A stretch of 64,000 nt of DNA from Lachnospiraceae bacterium (lineage in GTDB: Bacteria; Bacillota; Clostridia; Lachnospirales; Lachnospiraceae), in NCBI GenBank assembly GCA_016286555.1, contig JAEETA010000003.1, forward strand, positions 1 through 64,000. Direction: 5' to 3'. Both the position numbers and the translations under genes were made by a program. How positions within the stretch are numbered: the stretch's first letter is position 1; each line of letters starts with the position of its first letter. The notes under the pieces were generated by a model. It worked only from the letters and a program-made list of their open reading frames with translations, had not been told where the DNA came from and ran no database searches. Positions 1-9,348 of this stretch are shown piece by piece.

Positions 1-541
1 TCTGATCTTTGTTCCGGAACCGGGGCCCATCTTTTACGCCCAGGTGCGGAAGGGCAAGAACGGCCGGGACTTCCGTATGTACAAGTTCCGTAGCATGTAT
101 AAGGATGCGGATGCACGCAAGGCCGAGCTCATGGCGAAAAATGAGATGCAGGGCCTGATGTTTAAGATGGAGAATGACCCCAGGATCCTGGGGAGCGGCC
201 CCGACGGGACGAAGAAGGGCATCGGCTGGTTTATCCGCAAGACCTCCATCGACGAGTTCCCGCAGTTCTGGAACGTATTAAAAGGGGATATGAGCCTGGT
301 GGGGACCCGTCCTCCCACACTGGACGAGTGGAGCAGGTATGAGCTGCACCACCGCGCCCGCCTGTCCATCCGGCCCGGGATCACGGGGCTCTGGCAGGTC
401 AGCGGACGGAGCGACATCACGGATTTTGAGGATGTGGTGAAGCTGGATCTGGAGTATATCAATAACTGGACCGTGGCCGGGGATCTGAAGATCCTGCTGC
501 GGACCGTGGCGGCTGTTTTTCGGGGGAGTGGCGCCAAATAA
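1..541 (+). CDS. Undecaprenyl-phosphate sugar phosphotransferase, C-terminal part (5' cut by window edge)
   Basis: This is the catalytic part of a bacterial sugar transferase (WcaJ/WbaP/RfbP family). Such enzymes move a sugar-1-phosphate from a nucleotide sugar to undecaprenyl phosphate at the inner membrane face and so prime polysaccharide assembly. The reading frame is open from base 2 with no start, so the N-terminal membrane part lies outside the window. Visible family motifs are [20 protein letters not shown], the Lys-Thr-Ser-Ile-Asp-Glu-Phe-Pro-Gln run near 240-265, LVGTRPP and [14 protein letters not shown]. It ends at the usual C-terminus of the family. The first gene of the visible locus, it fits the many glycan genes downstream. 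Which sugar it uses cannot be read from the sequence. Confidence 0.93.
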   Translation, partial: LIFVPEPGPIFYAQVRKGKNGRDFRMYKFRSMYKDADARKAELMAKNEMQGLMFKMENDPRILGSGPDGTKKGIGWFIRKTSIDEFPQFWNVLKGDMSLVGTRPPTLDEWSRYELHHRARLSIRPGITGLWQVSGRSDITDFEDVVKLDLEYINNWTVAGDLKILLRTVAAVFRGSGAK

Positions 542-592
542 GAGGATGCGGCGGTTTTCGCATCTGTGTTTTTGAGGAGTTTGGAAGATCGG

Positions 593-1741
593 ATGAATTT
601 AGTGCTGATACTCAGGGCGGATATTCTGTCCACTCTGACGGTTCTGTTTTTGATCATATATGAGGTGTACTGTTCCAGGTACCGGAAGGAGCGGAACTAT
701 TTCCTGACCTTCGCTTCCATGTGTCTGGGGCATGATATCTTTGCGCTGATCACGGAGATCACGGTGAACACCCCTTCGGTGCCGAAGTACTTAAACGACG
801 CGGCGCACATCATGTTCTTTTTCTTCTCCCTGGGGTTTTCGCTGCTGTACTTTGAGTATGTGCTGAGCCTGCTGATGCCCAGGAGGGACCAGCGGAAGTA
901 CCTGATTCCCACGGTGCTGGTGTGCTGTGGGGCCATGATCGTGATGCTCTTCTCGGACATCGAGTATGTCCGGGGGTACGACACTTACTACAGCGCGGGG
1001 CTGGGGCCCACCATCTGCTATGTAACGGGCTTTGTGCTCTTTATCGCGGCGGATGTGATGATGGTGATCTACCACAAGCGGATCAACAAATCGGTGCTGT
1101 ACTTTGCACTGCCGCTGTCGGTGATGATGCTGGGACTCATGGTGGTGCAGATCCTGGTGCCGGAGTTCCTTTTTACGGGTTCTGCGCTGACGCTGACGGT
1201 CTTCGGTGTGTTTTTTGCCATCGAAAATCCCGTGGGGCGGATGCAGGAGCGGGCATTCATCGATCACGATACGAAGGTCTGGAACCGGAACTGCTACGAG
1301 CATGACCTGGAGGAGCGCCTGCCGGCGGAGCTGGAAAACGGTACGCAGCTCTATTACGTGCTGGGGGACATCAACGGCCTGAAGGCGGTGAATGACAAGC
1401 TGGGGCACCTGCGGGGGGATAAGCTCATCGCGGATTGTGCGAAAATGCTGACGGAGACCATGCATTCGGCCTACCGGATCTACCGCATCGGCGGAGACGA
1501 GTTCGCCGTGATCTATCTGAATCCCAGTGAGGAAGAGGTGTACTGTGAGGTAAACGAGGCGAGACGCCGCGGGATGACCATGAAGGTGGAGGAAGACCTG
1601 CCGGTAGGCATGAGCTTCGGTACCGCGAAGCGGGAGCCGGGAGAGGCACTGGCGCTGACCATCCGCCGTGCGGACCTGCAGATGTACCGGGAGAAGGCTT
1701 CCTACTACGAGGAGAACGGGATCGAGAGAAGAAGATACTAA
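593..1741 (+). CDS. Membrane-anchored GGDEF protein (probable diguanylate cyclase)
   Basis: The protein is about 382 residues from the ATG at 593; a GTG at 566 is in frame, but the ATG has GGAAG 6 bases upstream and is preferred. The N-terminal 200 or so residues form about six or seven hydrophobic segments, like an integral membrane sensor. The C-terminal half carries DTKVWNRN (the family's D-LTGL-NR equivalent), GDINGLKAVND, and an intact RIGGDEF near residue 300, then RADLQMYREK. These are the marks of a GGDEF domain that makes cyclic-di-GMP from two GTP. No clear RxxD inhibitory site was noted before GGDEF. It lies just 3' of the sugar transferase, consistent with second-messenger control of surface glycan. 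Its signal is unknown. Confidence 0.9.
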   Translation: MNLVLILRADILSTLTVLFLIIYEVYCSRYRKERNYFLTFASMCLGHDIFALITEITVNTPSVPKYLNDAAHIMFFFFSLGFSLLYFEYVLSLLMPRRDQRKYLIPTVLVCCGAMIVMLFSDIEYVRGYDTYYSAGLGPTICYVTGFVLFIAADVMMVIYHKRINKSVLYFALPLSVMMLGLMVVQILVPEFLFTGSALTLTVFGVFFAIENPVGRMQERAFIDHDTKVWNRNCYEHDLEERLPAELENGTQLYYVLGDINGLKAVNDKLGHLRGDKLIADCAKMLTETMHSAYRIYRIGGDEFAVIYLNPSEEEVYCEVNEARRRGMTMKVEEDLPVGMSFGTAKREPGEALALTIRRADLQMYREKASYYEENGIERRRY

Positions 1742-1773
1742 AAGCTTCGAAAATGAATACGCAAGACGCAAAT

Positions 1774-1808
1774 AGAGCGGACCGATGAACGGCCCGCTCT
1801 TGTTGTTT
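1774..1808. terminator. Bidirectional intrinsic terminator
   Basis: AGAGCGGACCG (1774-1784) pairs with CGGCCCGCTCT (1790-1800), one mismatch, followed by a T-rich tract (TGTTGTTT). It lies between the convergent GGDEF gene and the DUF4214 gene. Confidence 0.65.
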
Positions 1809-1833
1809 GGTTTGATATTGGCTTTAGAAGGTC

Positions 1834-4728
1834 TTACTGTTCCTCTGCGTAGAGGCTCTGAACAAGGTTCTGGAACTCTATGGATCCGACGACATCTTTG
1901 ATGATGACATCACGCTTTTCTCCTGCGGTGAGTCTTTCCAGGAACTGGTTGTAGCCGGCTGCGTCGGGTTCACGGCACAGGGCTACAGCGTAGAGATCTG
2001 TCAGGAAATCAGCATCCGAGGTATTCCGTGCCACGTACTCGGGAGAGGTGAGGATGTGCATGGGCAGATCTGCTACGGACATTTCTCCGGAGTTGATCAT
2101 GTAAGCCCAGATTTCGGTATTTGCAAACTCGCCCAGGCGCTTCAGGCCGCTAAGATAGCCGTTCTGTACGAAGTAGTAGATGTTCTTGTTATACAGGACA
2201 TTCCCCTTCGCATCTACCCAGCCGCGGGAAGCGTTGATCTTCTGGCAGCGGTTCAGGAACTCATCGGACATGATGAAGGCTCTTACGAGATCGGCCCAGG
2301 AGGCACCTTTGTTCACCGTCGTCATCCAGCTGGCAACTTCCTCGTCCTCCGGCTCTCTGCCGATGAGGCCGCTGTAGAGGATGTGGATGAATTCTTCATC
2401 GGTGATCTTCTCATCCGGGTCGCGGCCTGCAAGGGACTGAACCCTTCTCATATCACCGCCGAACTCATCACTCAGATAGACGTTTTCGACGAATTCAGCG
2501 CAGCTCATGGTTCCGGACAGGATCGGAGTAATCCAGGGGTTGTTCGCTTCAATAGGTCTGTCAAGGAATGCGAGGTACACATCGTTCAGCAGATCCAGAG
2601 CTTCTGCTTCATCTACCTCCAGAGGATCTGTGGGACCGGGATCCGCTGCAGCTTCCACCAGGGCATAAACTACGAAATGCTCGGGATCGGTGTTGCGGGA
2701 GAAGAGATCCGTGGTCAGCGCGATGCTGATGCTGCCGTCGTCATCAATGGTAACTTCTCCGGCATTGTAAATGTTCAAAGCGGTATCTGCTGCGCCCACG
2801 GTGTGGGAAGCCAGCCTAGCGGCCTGTGCGGGCCGGAGATTCGCGGTTGCGCTTTCCAGCACGTCGCTGGTCTCGCTGGTGAAGCACAGGAGCTGCAGAT
2901 CGGTAGCGGTAGCCAGATCCTCATCGGTGAGGTTCAGCTGCACCGTTGCGCTGGTGTCCTCCAGAGGATTTGCCCATACATCTTCGATTCTGTCGCTTCT
3001 GCCGGTTCCCCGGAAGAAGACCTGATCCAGTGCCAGATCCAGGAAGGATGCGGTTGCGGGATCTACGCTGAGATCCTCAAAGGTACCCACAATACCACCG
3101 ATCAGTTCGTCGTTAGCGTCAAAGGTCACATCCAGTCTGGCGGATCCGGAATCCAGAGTGCCTTCGGGAAGAGCGACGGATGCATCATTGAAAACGACTG
3201 CGTCACCTTCCCCTGCCACAGGAATCATGACTTCATCTTCCTGCGCCGAAACATCTGCGCCGATATGGAAATTGCCTTTTCCTACTTTGAAAGAAAAGAC
3301 GGAGACCGCATCATCTTCCGTATTCACTTCTTCGGCGTTGAGGTGGAAGGATTTTACCTGATAACCGGGGTCGGGAACGATGGCCATGGTGACCCAGGAG
3401 CCTTCCGGTACCAGCATCTCGCTGCATGGCACCTCTATCTGGCTGGCTGCTCTGCTCGGGCGATCCAACTGATAGTCGACGTAAGAGGGATAGGTATCCG
3501 GACTTTCCGTGGTGCCTTCAGGGACATCGAAATGCTTCATGCCGTCAGCTTCAAAATCCCAGTTCGGGTCTCCGTCATCGAAATCGATGGCCAGAAGGGT
3601 CAGTGTGGAATGTCCGATGTAGAGGTCGTTGGGCTCGATGCCCCCCAACTCGCTGGGAGCAAAATAATCATCGTTGGACCAGAGGAAATTGCCGACGAAG
3701 CATTCCTCATTGGGGGCGAGGGCCAGTGCGATATTGTATTCCTCGTTCGGATCTACGGGTACGTCGGTGATGGTGAAGTGAAAATCCTGGTCCTCATAGT
3801 GGTTCAGGTAGGAGTAGCGATCCCGGAAGAAGCTGGTATCGGGAGTCTGATCGCCATTCGTATCCACCATCAGCTGCGCAGTGTAGTCCACGTTGTTGAT
3901 GACGAGGGAATAAACCTGATCGTCCCAGTGGATGTAGAAGTCAAAATCCACCGTGGTAGCATTGTCTTCCCGATTGTAGGGGAGATTCTGTCGACGCAGT
4001 GCCTCCATTTCGGTGTCAGAAAGATCGCAACCTCTTTCGAAGTCATATCTGGCACTCTGGCTGCGCTGTCCGTCATTGATGGAAACCTGTGCCTTTACAC
4101 AGGATTCACCATAGGATACTTCGATGGGCGTGTCATCATGGGAAAGAGCGGGAATGCCGGTCCAGAGTTCTGCGACCCGCTGCGTATCATCCGTATAGGT
4201 GCCGCCGCTCAGGATAATGGTGGCATTGTGGTTTCCACCACCGCCACCGCCGCCACCGCCGCCGTTATCGTTGGCAAATTCGACGTTGATGAGGGAGACG
4301 GAGGTGATAGGGTCCGTTGAAGCCGTTCCGATCAGTGCACCCAGGGTACTGATTTCCAATCCGTCACCGGAAACCAGGGCGTCCCGAATGGCGTCCGTCA
4401 TCAGGTTCGTGTGATCGCCGTTTACTTCCAACTCAGTCCACGATAAATCCGCTCTATGGTTCTGGGTGGCTTCCACCTTCAGACGCAGGTGGTCTCCCTG
4501 CCCCACATTGAGCGCAATATCCTGGTTTGCAGTAACGCTCGCCCAAGTGGTGCCGTCCACGGAATATTTTACGCTTCCCTGTGCGGGATCGTAACCTTGC
4601 CGGAAGGACACGGACAGATTCATGTTTGCAGCAACTGCTCTGGCGGTGAGAGGGGACAGTCCCACGCATCCAGCTACCAGAGACAGGCTGAGCAGTGATG
4701 AGAGTATTTTTCTCAAAAAATGTTTCAT
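1834..4728 (-). CDS. Large secreted DUF4214-domain protein
   Basis: The 964-residue product has a Sec signal peptide (MKHFLRKILSS, hydrophobic core, then TARAVA cleavage site), so it is exported. Roughly residues 35-690 are acidic, Asn/Asp- and Thr-rich and beta-like, with no family I recognise; a run of ten glycines lies near residue 160 (bases about 4235-4262). The C-terminal third (from about residue 700) holds DUF4214-type repeats, seen as DVYLAFLDRPIEANN, YSGLIGREPEDEEVASW and YAVALCREPDAAGYNQFLE. DUF4214 is common in surface-layer and secreted proteins and may bind glycans; the function here is not known. It is monocistronic and divergent from the CDP-sugar genes. No sortase motif or S-layer anchor was seen. 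Confidence 0.8.
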   Translation of the reverse strand: MKHFLRKILSSLLSLSLVAGCVGLSPLTARAVAANMNLSVSFRQGYDPAQGSVKYSVDGTTWASVTANQDIALNVGQGDHLRLKVEATQNHRADLSWTELEVNGDHTNLMTDAIRDALVSGDGLEISTLGALIGTASTDPITSVSLINVEFANDNGGGGGGGGGGNHNATIILSGGTYTDDTQRVAELWTGIPALSHDDTPIEVSYGESCVKAQVSINDGQRSQSARYDFERGCDLSDTEMEALRRQNLPYNREDNATTVDFDFYIHWDDQVYSLVINNVDYTAQLMVDTNGDQTPDTSFFRDRYSYLNHYEDQDFHFTITDVPVDPNEEYNIALALAPNEECFVGNFLWSNDDYFAPSELGGIEPNDLYIGHSTLTLLAIDFDDGDPNWDFEADGMKHFDVPEGTTESPDTYPSYVDYQLDRPSRAASQIEVPCSEMLVPEGSWVTMAIVPDPGYQVKSFHLNAEEVNTEDDAVSVFSFKVGKGNFHIGADVSAQEDEVMIPVAGEGDAVVFNDASVALPEGTLDSGSARLDVTFDANDELIGGIVGTFEDLSVDPATASFLDLALDQVFFRGTGRSDRIEDVWANPLEDTSATVQLNLTDEDLATATDLQLLCFTSETSDVLESATANLRPAQAARLASHTVGAADTALNIYNAGEVTIDDDGSISIALTTDLFSRNTDPEHFVVYALVEAAADPGPTDPLEVDEAEALDLLNDVYLAFLDRPIEANNPWITPILSGTMSCAEFVENVYLSDEFGGDMRRVQSLAGRDPDEKITDEEFIHILYSGLIGREPEDEEVASWMTTVNKGASWADLVRAFIMSDEFLNRCQKINASRGWVDAKGNVLYNKNIYYFVQNGYLSGLKRLGEFANTEIWAYMINSGEMSVADLPMHILTSPEYVARNTSDADFLTDLYAVALCREPDAAGYNQFLERLTAGEKRDVIIKDVVGSIEFQNLVQSLYAEEQ

Positions 4729-4893
4729 ACCCTTTCCTCCTGATTCATTTTTTGTCGGGTTTCCGTTGGCAGGTCGATTGCGCCTCGGGATACCGACGGC
4801 GTTACACTCAAAAGTATAGCATAGACGGGAGCGCCTATGTGCAGTAAACTACTATATTTTTTGGCGTTTCCTATCCCCTTTGTGGGCCAAAAA

Positions 4894-4902
4894 TGGTAGA
4901 AT
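4894..4902 (+). promoter_or_regulatory. Extended -10 promoter for the CDP-sugar genes (candidate)
   Basis: TGGTAGAAT matches an extended -10 (TGN-TAnAAT type); no good -35 is visible. It lies about 90 bases upstream of the TTG start at 4992. The rest of the 4729-4991 gap holds AT-rich sequence with a TATACT (complement of 4812-4817) that could serve the divergent DUF4214 gene. Confidence 0.35.
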
Positions 4903-4991
4903 TGTAGTAATGTTGGGTGCGGAGAGAGGAATGCCTGCGAATGGTGCAGGGACGCACTTTCCGGAACCTGTAAAATGGGAGGGGACTAATC

Positions 4992-6977
4992 TTGCGGATT
5001 CGTTTGGCGGATTATGTGGCGGATTTTCTGGTAAAGAAGGGCGTGACGGACGTGTTCACGGTAGTGGGCGGCGGCGCCATGCATTTGAACGATGCCCTGG
5101 GACATACGGTCGGGCTGCGCTGCACCTACAATCATCATGAGCAGGCCTGCGCCATGGCAGCAGAGAGCTATGCACGGCTGGAGAATCGCATCGCTGCGGT
5201 CTGTGTGACCACGGGCCCCGGCGGAACCAACGCTATTACGGGAGTGCTGGGGGGCTGGCTGGATTCCATTCCTATGTTCGTGATCAGCGGGCAGGTGCGG
5301 TATGATACCACGGCCCGTTATGCGGAGGGGTTTACGGATGGGCTGCCCCTGCGGGCAGTAGGCGATCAGGAGTATGATATCGTCCGTTCCGTGGAGCCCA
5401 TGACAAAATATGCGGTGATGATCGAGGATCCCTTAAGCATCGGCGCGCATTTGGAGCGGGCCTGGGAGCTGGCTGTTACGGGCAGGCCGGGGCCTGTTTG
5501 GATCGATATTCCGGTAAATTTCCAGGGGATGGAGATCGAGACGGAAGAGTTGCAAACTGTGGAGCAGGTATTTGGGGACTCTGTGTGTGGGGCCGAGAAT
5601 CCCGCGAGCGCCTGTGGAAGAGGCGTTGTGAGTGGCGCTCTTGTGGCATCGGGTGTTCCCATTCCTCCTGCGGTTTCGTCTGATGTGGCAAATGACGTGC
5701 TGGCGCGGATCCGCGGTGCGCAGCGTCCCGTTTTTTACGCGGGCAGCGGTATCCGACATGCGGGAGCGGTGGCAGAGTTCCGTGAGCTGATCGAGAAGCT
5801 GCAGATTCCTGTGGTGACCTATTGGAACAGCATCGACCTCATCGAGTCGGATCATCCTCTCTACGTGGGGCGCGGCGGCAACATGGGAGACCGCGCCGGG
5901 AATTTTGCGGTACAGAATGCGGACCTGGTTCTGGCGGTGGGCACGAGGCTTTCCATCCGTCAGGTGGGATATGATTACAAGACCTGGGCCAGAGAGGCGC
6001 AGGTGATCCTGGCGGATATCGACGCAGGAGAGCTGAAAAAGCCTACCATTCACGTGGATCTGCCCATCTGGGCGGACGCAAAGGATTTTCTGGGAGCGCT
6101 GCTGCGGGCAGCGGATGACGCGGGTGCCGAGGCGGCCGGGCGTGTGTCGGCGGATGCGCAGAGTTGCGGTTTCTGTGCACCGGAGCTTTCTGCTGTGCGT
6201 GGGAAGTGGCTTGCTGCCTGCCATACCTGGCGGGAGAAATATCCTGTGGCATTGCCGGAATATTTTGCAGATCCCGATGCGCTGCCCAATGTATATGCAT
6301 TCATTCATGAACTGAGCAGTGCGCTGCCGGAAGGATCCCTTACCGCAGTGTCCAACGGCGCATGCTGTGTGGCGGGACATCAGACCTATGTGATCAAGAA
6401 GGACACCCGTTTTATCATCAACAGTGCCGTAGCCAGCATGGGTTACGGACTCCCTGCAGCCATCGGACTGTGCAGGGCGGGAGAGCATCAGGCGGGGCAG
6501 GTGCAGGATACCATCTGCCTCGAGGGTGACGGCTCCATCATGATGAATCTGCAGGAGCTTCAGACAGTGGTGACAAACCGGCTGCCCATTAAGCTGTTCC
6601 TGATCAACAATCAGGGCTACCACTCCATCCGCATCACTCAGACCAATCTCTTCTCAAAGACCACGCGAGTGGGCATCGGACCGGAGTCGGGAGATCTGGG
6701 ATTTCCTTCGTTTAAGAAGATTGCGGAGGCCTTCGGATGGCCTTATCTGGAGGCACGTACCGGCGGGGAGCTGAAGGGTAAGATTGCGGAAGCACTGGCA
6801 ACTCCGGGATTTGTATTTTGCGAGGTCTTCACGGATACGCAGCAGGTCTGGGCGCCGAAATCCTCCGCAATGCGGCTGGAGGACGGCTCCATGGTGAGTA
6901 GACCCCTGGAGGATCTGGCACCTTTCCTGCCCAGGGAAGAGCTGCTGGAGAACCTGTTTATCAAGCCGGTGGAGTGA
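4992..6977 (+). CDS. Thiamine-diphosphate-dependent enzyme, acetolactate-synthase-like (YerE-type candidate)
   Basis: The 661-residue protein has the three-domain build of acetolactate synthases. The N-terminal domain has the catalytic glutamate in NHHEQACAMAAE (Glu50) and TTGPGGTNA. The middle domain contains FYAGSGIRH. The C-terminal domain carries the ThDP signature GDGSIMMN near residue 513 and NNQGYHSI near 538. Its start is TTG, with GGAGGGG 7-10 bases before. Next to CDP-glucose 4,6-dehydratase, cytidylyltransferase and the E1 dehydrase, a close functional parallel is YerE, which adds a two-carbon unit from pyruvate to CDP-3,6-dideoxy-4-ketohexose in yersiniose synthesis. That role is inferred from context; a plain biosynthetic acetolactate synthase is less likely because no ilvN or ilvC is near. 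A Gly/Ala/Ser/Val-rich stretch around residues 195-230 looks like a linker insertion. Confidence 0.8.
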   Translation: MRIRLADYVADFLVKKGVTDVFTVVGGGAMHLNDALGHTVGLRCTYNHHEQACAMAAESYARLENRIAAVCVTTGPGGTNAITGVLGGWLDSIPMFVISGQVRYDTTARYAEGFTDGLPLRAVGDQEYDIVRSVEPMTKYAVMIEDPLSIGAHLERAWELAVTGRPGPVWIDIPVNFQGMEIETEELQTVEQVFGDSVCGAENPASACGRGVVSGALVASGVPIPPAVSSDVANDVLARIRGAQRPVFYAGSGIRHAGAVAEFRELIEKLQIPVVTYWNSIDLIESDHPLYVGRGGNMGDRAGNFAVQNADLVLAVGTRLSIRQVGYDYKTWAREAQVILADIDAGELKKPTIHVDLPIWADAKDFLGALLRAADDAGAEAAGRVSADAQSCGFCAPELSAVRGKWLAACHTWREKYPVALPEYFADPDALPNVYAFIHELSSALPEGSLTAVSNGACCVAGHQTYVIKKDTRFIINSAVASMGYGLPAAIGLCRAGEHQAGQVQDTICLEGDGSIMMNLQELQTVVTNRLPIKLFLINNQGYHSIRITQTNLFSKTTRVGIGPESGDLGFPSFKKIAEAFGWPYLEARTGGELKGKIAEALATPGFVFCEVFTDTQQVWAPKSSAMRLEDGSMVSRPLEDLAPFLPREELLENLFIKPVE

Positions 6978-7005
6978 AGCGCCGGGTATTAAGAGAGGAA
7001 TTCTC

Positions 7006-8136
7006 ATGAATTTTGACCTGAGTTTTTATCGCGGGAAAAAAGTGCTGGTCACGGGGCACACGGGATTTAAGGGAACCTGGCTGTGCAGGGAACTGCTGCA
7101 GGCGGGGGCTGAGGTCATCGGATATGCCCTGGAGCCGCCCACAGAGCCTTCGATTTTTGCTCTCACGGGTACTGCGAAAGAGATGGAGAGCATCATCGGC
7201 GACGTGCGGGATGTGACCCAGGTGCATGAGACCTTTCGGCGGGTGAAGCCGGACATCGTGATCCATATGGCGGCCCAGCCTCTGGTGCGGGAGTCCTATA
7301 AGGATCCCATCTGGACCTACGAGACCAATGTCATTGGGACTGTAAATGCCCTGGAGTGCGCAAAACAGGCACCTTCCGTGCGGTCTTTTGTGAATGTGAC
7401 CACGGACAAGGTTTACCGCAATCCGGAGTCCGGTGTCCCCATGGTGGAGACCGATGTGCTGGACGGGTTTGATCCCTATTCGAATTCCAAGTCCTGCTCG
7501 GAACTGGTGACGGCGACTTATGTGCGGAGCTTTTTCTCCTATCCCGGCGAGGGGGGATCCGAGGATCCTTTCTACGGGCATTACAGGAAGGAGGGCTTCC
7601 CCATTTCCGTGTCCACGGTGCGTGCGGGAAATGTTATCGGTGGCGGAGATTTTGCTCTGGACCGCATCATTCCGGACTGCGTCCGTGCGGCCCTTTCGGG
7701 CGGCGAGATCGTGTTGCGCAACCCCGCTTCCGTGCGGCCTTATCAGCATGTGTTGGAGCCACTGAATGTGTACCTGAAGCTGGCTGCGCTGCAGTATGAG
7801 GATCCTTCCTACGCGGGCAGTTATAATGTGGGACCGGACGATGGGGATTGCTTCACCACGAGAGAACTGGCGGGGCTGTTCTGCGACAGCTGGAACGGGC
7901 TGAATCCCGGGAAGGAGTCGGTAACCATCGTGGAAGCGTCGGACGGTGGGCCTCATGAAGCAGGCCTCCTGCGGCTGAATTGCGATAAGCTGAAAGAAAA
8001 GCTGGGCTGGAAGCCTGTCTGGACCATGGCCCAGACCATGGAGAAGATCGCCGAGTGGACGCTGGTGTATCGTGACGGCGGCGATGTGGCTGCCGAGACG
8101 GATCGGCAGATTCGGGAGTTTTTGAAGGGCGAATAA
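7006..8136 (+). CDS. rfbG: CDP-glucose 4,6-dehydratase
   Basis: The 376-residue protein is a short-chain dehydrogenase of the RfbG/DdhB family, converting CDP-D-glucose to CDP-4-keto-6-deoxyglucose with bound NAD. The family opening is nearly textbook: FYRGKKVLVTGHTGFKG, then YALEPPTEPSIF. NAD-binding GHTGFKG is at residues 18-24, the active-site threonine lies in NVTTDKVY, and Tyr/Lys in PYSNSKSCSE. RAGNVIGGGDF and the C-terminal LGWKPVW also match. GAGAGGAATTCTC precedes the ATG. It follows the ThDP gene by 28 bases, so the two are probably co-transcribed. A strong terminator directly follows. Confidence 0.95.
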   Translation: MNFDLSFYRGKKVLVTGHTGFKGTWLCRELLQAGAEVIGYALEPPTEPSIFALTGTAKEMESIIGDVRDVTQVHETFRRVKPDIVIHMAAQPLVRESYKDPIWTYETNVIGTVNALECAKQAPSVRSFVNVTTDKVYRNPESGVPMVETDVLDGFDPYSNSKSCSELVTATYVRSFFSYPGEGGSEDPFYGHYRKEGFPISVSTVRAGNVIGGGDFALDRIIPDCVRAALSGGEIVLRNPASVRPYQHVLEPLNVYLKLAALQYEDPSYAGSYNVGPDDGDCFTTRELAGLFCDSWNGLNPGKESVTIVEASDGGPHEAGLLRLNCDKLKEKLGWKPVWTMAQTMEKIAEWTLVYRDGGDVAAETDRQIREFLKGE

Positions 8137-8140
8137 AATG

Positions 8141-8174
8141 ATGCCCCGGATGCTTCGCATCCCGGGGCATTTTT
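8141..8174 (+). terminator. Intrinsic terminator after rfbG
   Basis: ATGCCCCGG and CCGGGGCAT form the outer stem with inner ATGC-TTC-GCAT, followed by TTTT. It closes the first half of the CDP-sugar genes. The rest of the gap to 8393 is AT-rich, with no feature I recognise. Confidence 0.85.
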
Positions 8175-8393
8175 GTGAGCAAAATTTCTTCTTGCTTTTT
8201 CTCTGTTCGGCGATAAAATGAGTACACGGATGTTTTGATTTGGATTATATTGAATTGGAATCACAAAAATCTACGGTCTGCGATACTCTTTCGTAGCTGG
8301 CGACATTTTGTCGCAATCTTTTTTCTCGGCCATTCGCCGGAAGATTTACCACTTATCAAATTAATTTGGGCGAATGCCCAGGAAAGGATTTTT

Positions 8394-9290
8394 ATGGCAA
8401 AAAAACAAGTAAATAGCGATTCTGACACTCTTTCTTACATGAACGCAACAGGGAAGATTGATTTCACGTTGCGAAATGACATGATGTTCCATAGGGTCAT
8501 GCAGAGCTCTAACGTCGCTTTGAAGCATCTGATCTGTTCTCTCAAAGGGCTGGATCCCTCCACGGTTAAGGAGGTTACACTCACAAATCCCATCGATTAT
8601 TCTGCCTACAACCACAAAGAGATTATTCTGGATGTAAAGGTTTTATTGAACAATAATGAGATCCTGGATATTGAATTGCAGCTTTATTACACCGTAGAGT
8701 GGAAGCTCAGATCCCTTCTGTATCTCTGTAGATCTTTTGATTCTATCGGTGCAGGAAAAAATTACCTCAATCTGAAACCGACGACCTTTATAGCAATCAT
8801 GGACGATCCGCTCTTCCCGGAGCATCCGGAATTTTATTCCCACTATCAATTGCTGAACACGAAAAATCATCAGCCGTATACGGACTATCTGAGCCTGAAT
8901 GTGTTATACTTGGGGCAGACAGAACTTGCAACGGAAGAGGACATCCAAAACGGATTACTTTACTGGGCCGAACTGTTTAAAGCGAAAACCTGGGAGGAAC
9001 TCAAAGCACTCTGCCGTCGGGAACCCGGATTCGAGGAGGTGGCGAAGGTTATGTATAACAGCAACATTCAGGATCAGGAGAGAACACTGTTTGAGGCACA
9101 TCAAAGGTATTTGATGGAACAATATTCCATGATGAGAGATTTGCGGAATGCCCGTGAAGAAGGACGCGCAGAAGGACGTGGGGAAGTCCAAAAGGAATAT
9201 GAGGAGAAAATGGCTAAGGCTGAGGCAGAAATCGAATCCCTCCGTGCTGAGATTGAGCGCTTAAAGGCAGAGGCTGAAACGAAGAAATAA
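8394..9290 (+). CDS. Rpn/PD-(D/E)XK nuclease family transposase-like protein
   Basis: The 298-residue product belongs to the Rpn (recombination-promoting nuclease, YhgA-like, formerly transposase_31) group. Seen features are the opening KIDFTLRNDMMFHRVMQ, SLKGLDPSTVKEVTLTNP, the nuclease core ILDVKVLLNNNEILDIELQ (D...ExQ type catalytic strand), then the central all-alpha part. The C-terminus is a charged coiled coil with REEGRAEGRGE and repeated Glu/Lys/Ala heptads, typical for the family. The frame is open upstream to 8235, but the ATG at 8394 has GGAAAGG 6 bases before it and starts the conserved region. It is more AT-rich than its neighbours. It breaks the CDP-sugar gene series, which suggests insertion. 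No terminal repeats or target duplications were seen. Confidence 0.85.
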   Translation: MAKKQVNSDSDTLSYMNATGKIDFTLRNDMMFHRVMQSSNVALKHLICSLKGLDPSTVKEVTLTNPIDYSAYNHKEIILDVKVLLNNNEILDIELQLYYTVEWKLRSLLYLCRSFDSIGAGKNYLNLKPTTFIAIMDDPLFPEHPEFYSHYQLLNTKNHQPYTDYLSLNVLYLGQTELATEEDIQNGLLYWAELFKAKTWEELKALCRREPGFEEVAKVMYNSNIQDQERTLFEAHQRYLMEQYSMMRDLRNAREEGRAEGRGEVQKEYEEKMAKAEAEIESLRAEIERLKAEAETKK

Positions 9291-9348
9291 CGGGTTTAGA
9301 GCGAAAAAGGATTATTACGCAACTACCTGAGTAACAAGGAGGAACGCT

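Noticed and set aside
4230-4265. Possible CRISPR or microsatellite at the repeated GCC/ACC triplets
   Set aside because: It is the coding run for glycines in the minus-strand gene, with no spacer-repeat structure.
2056-4320. Long open frame (754 codons) opposite the DUF4214 gene
   Set aside because: It lies antisense to a gene with signal peptide and known domain, has no ribosome site and no recognisable protein motif; it follows from GC-rich codon bias.
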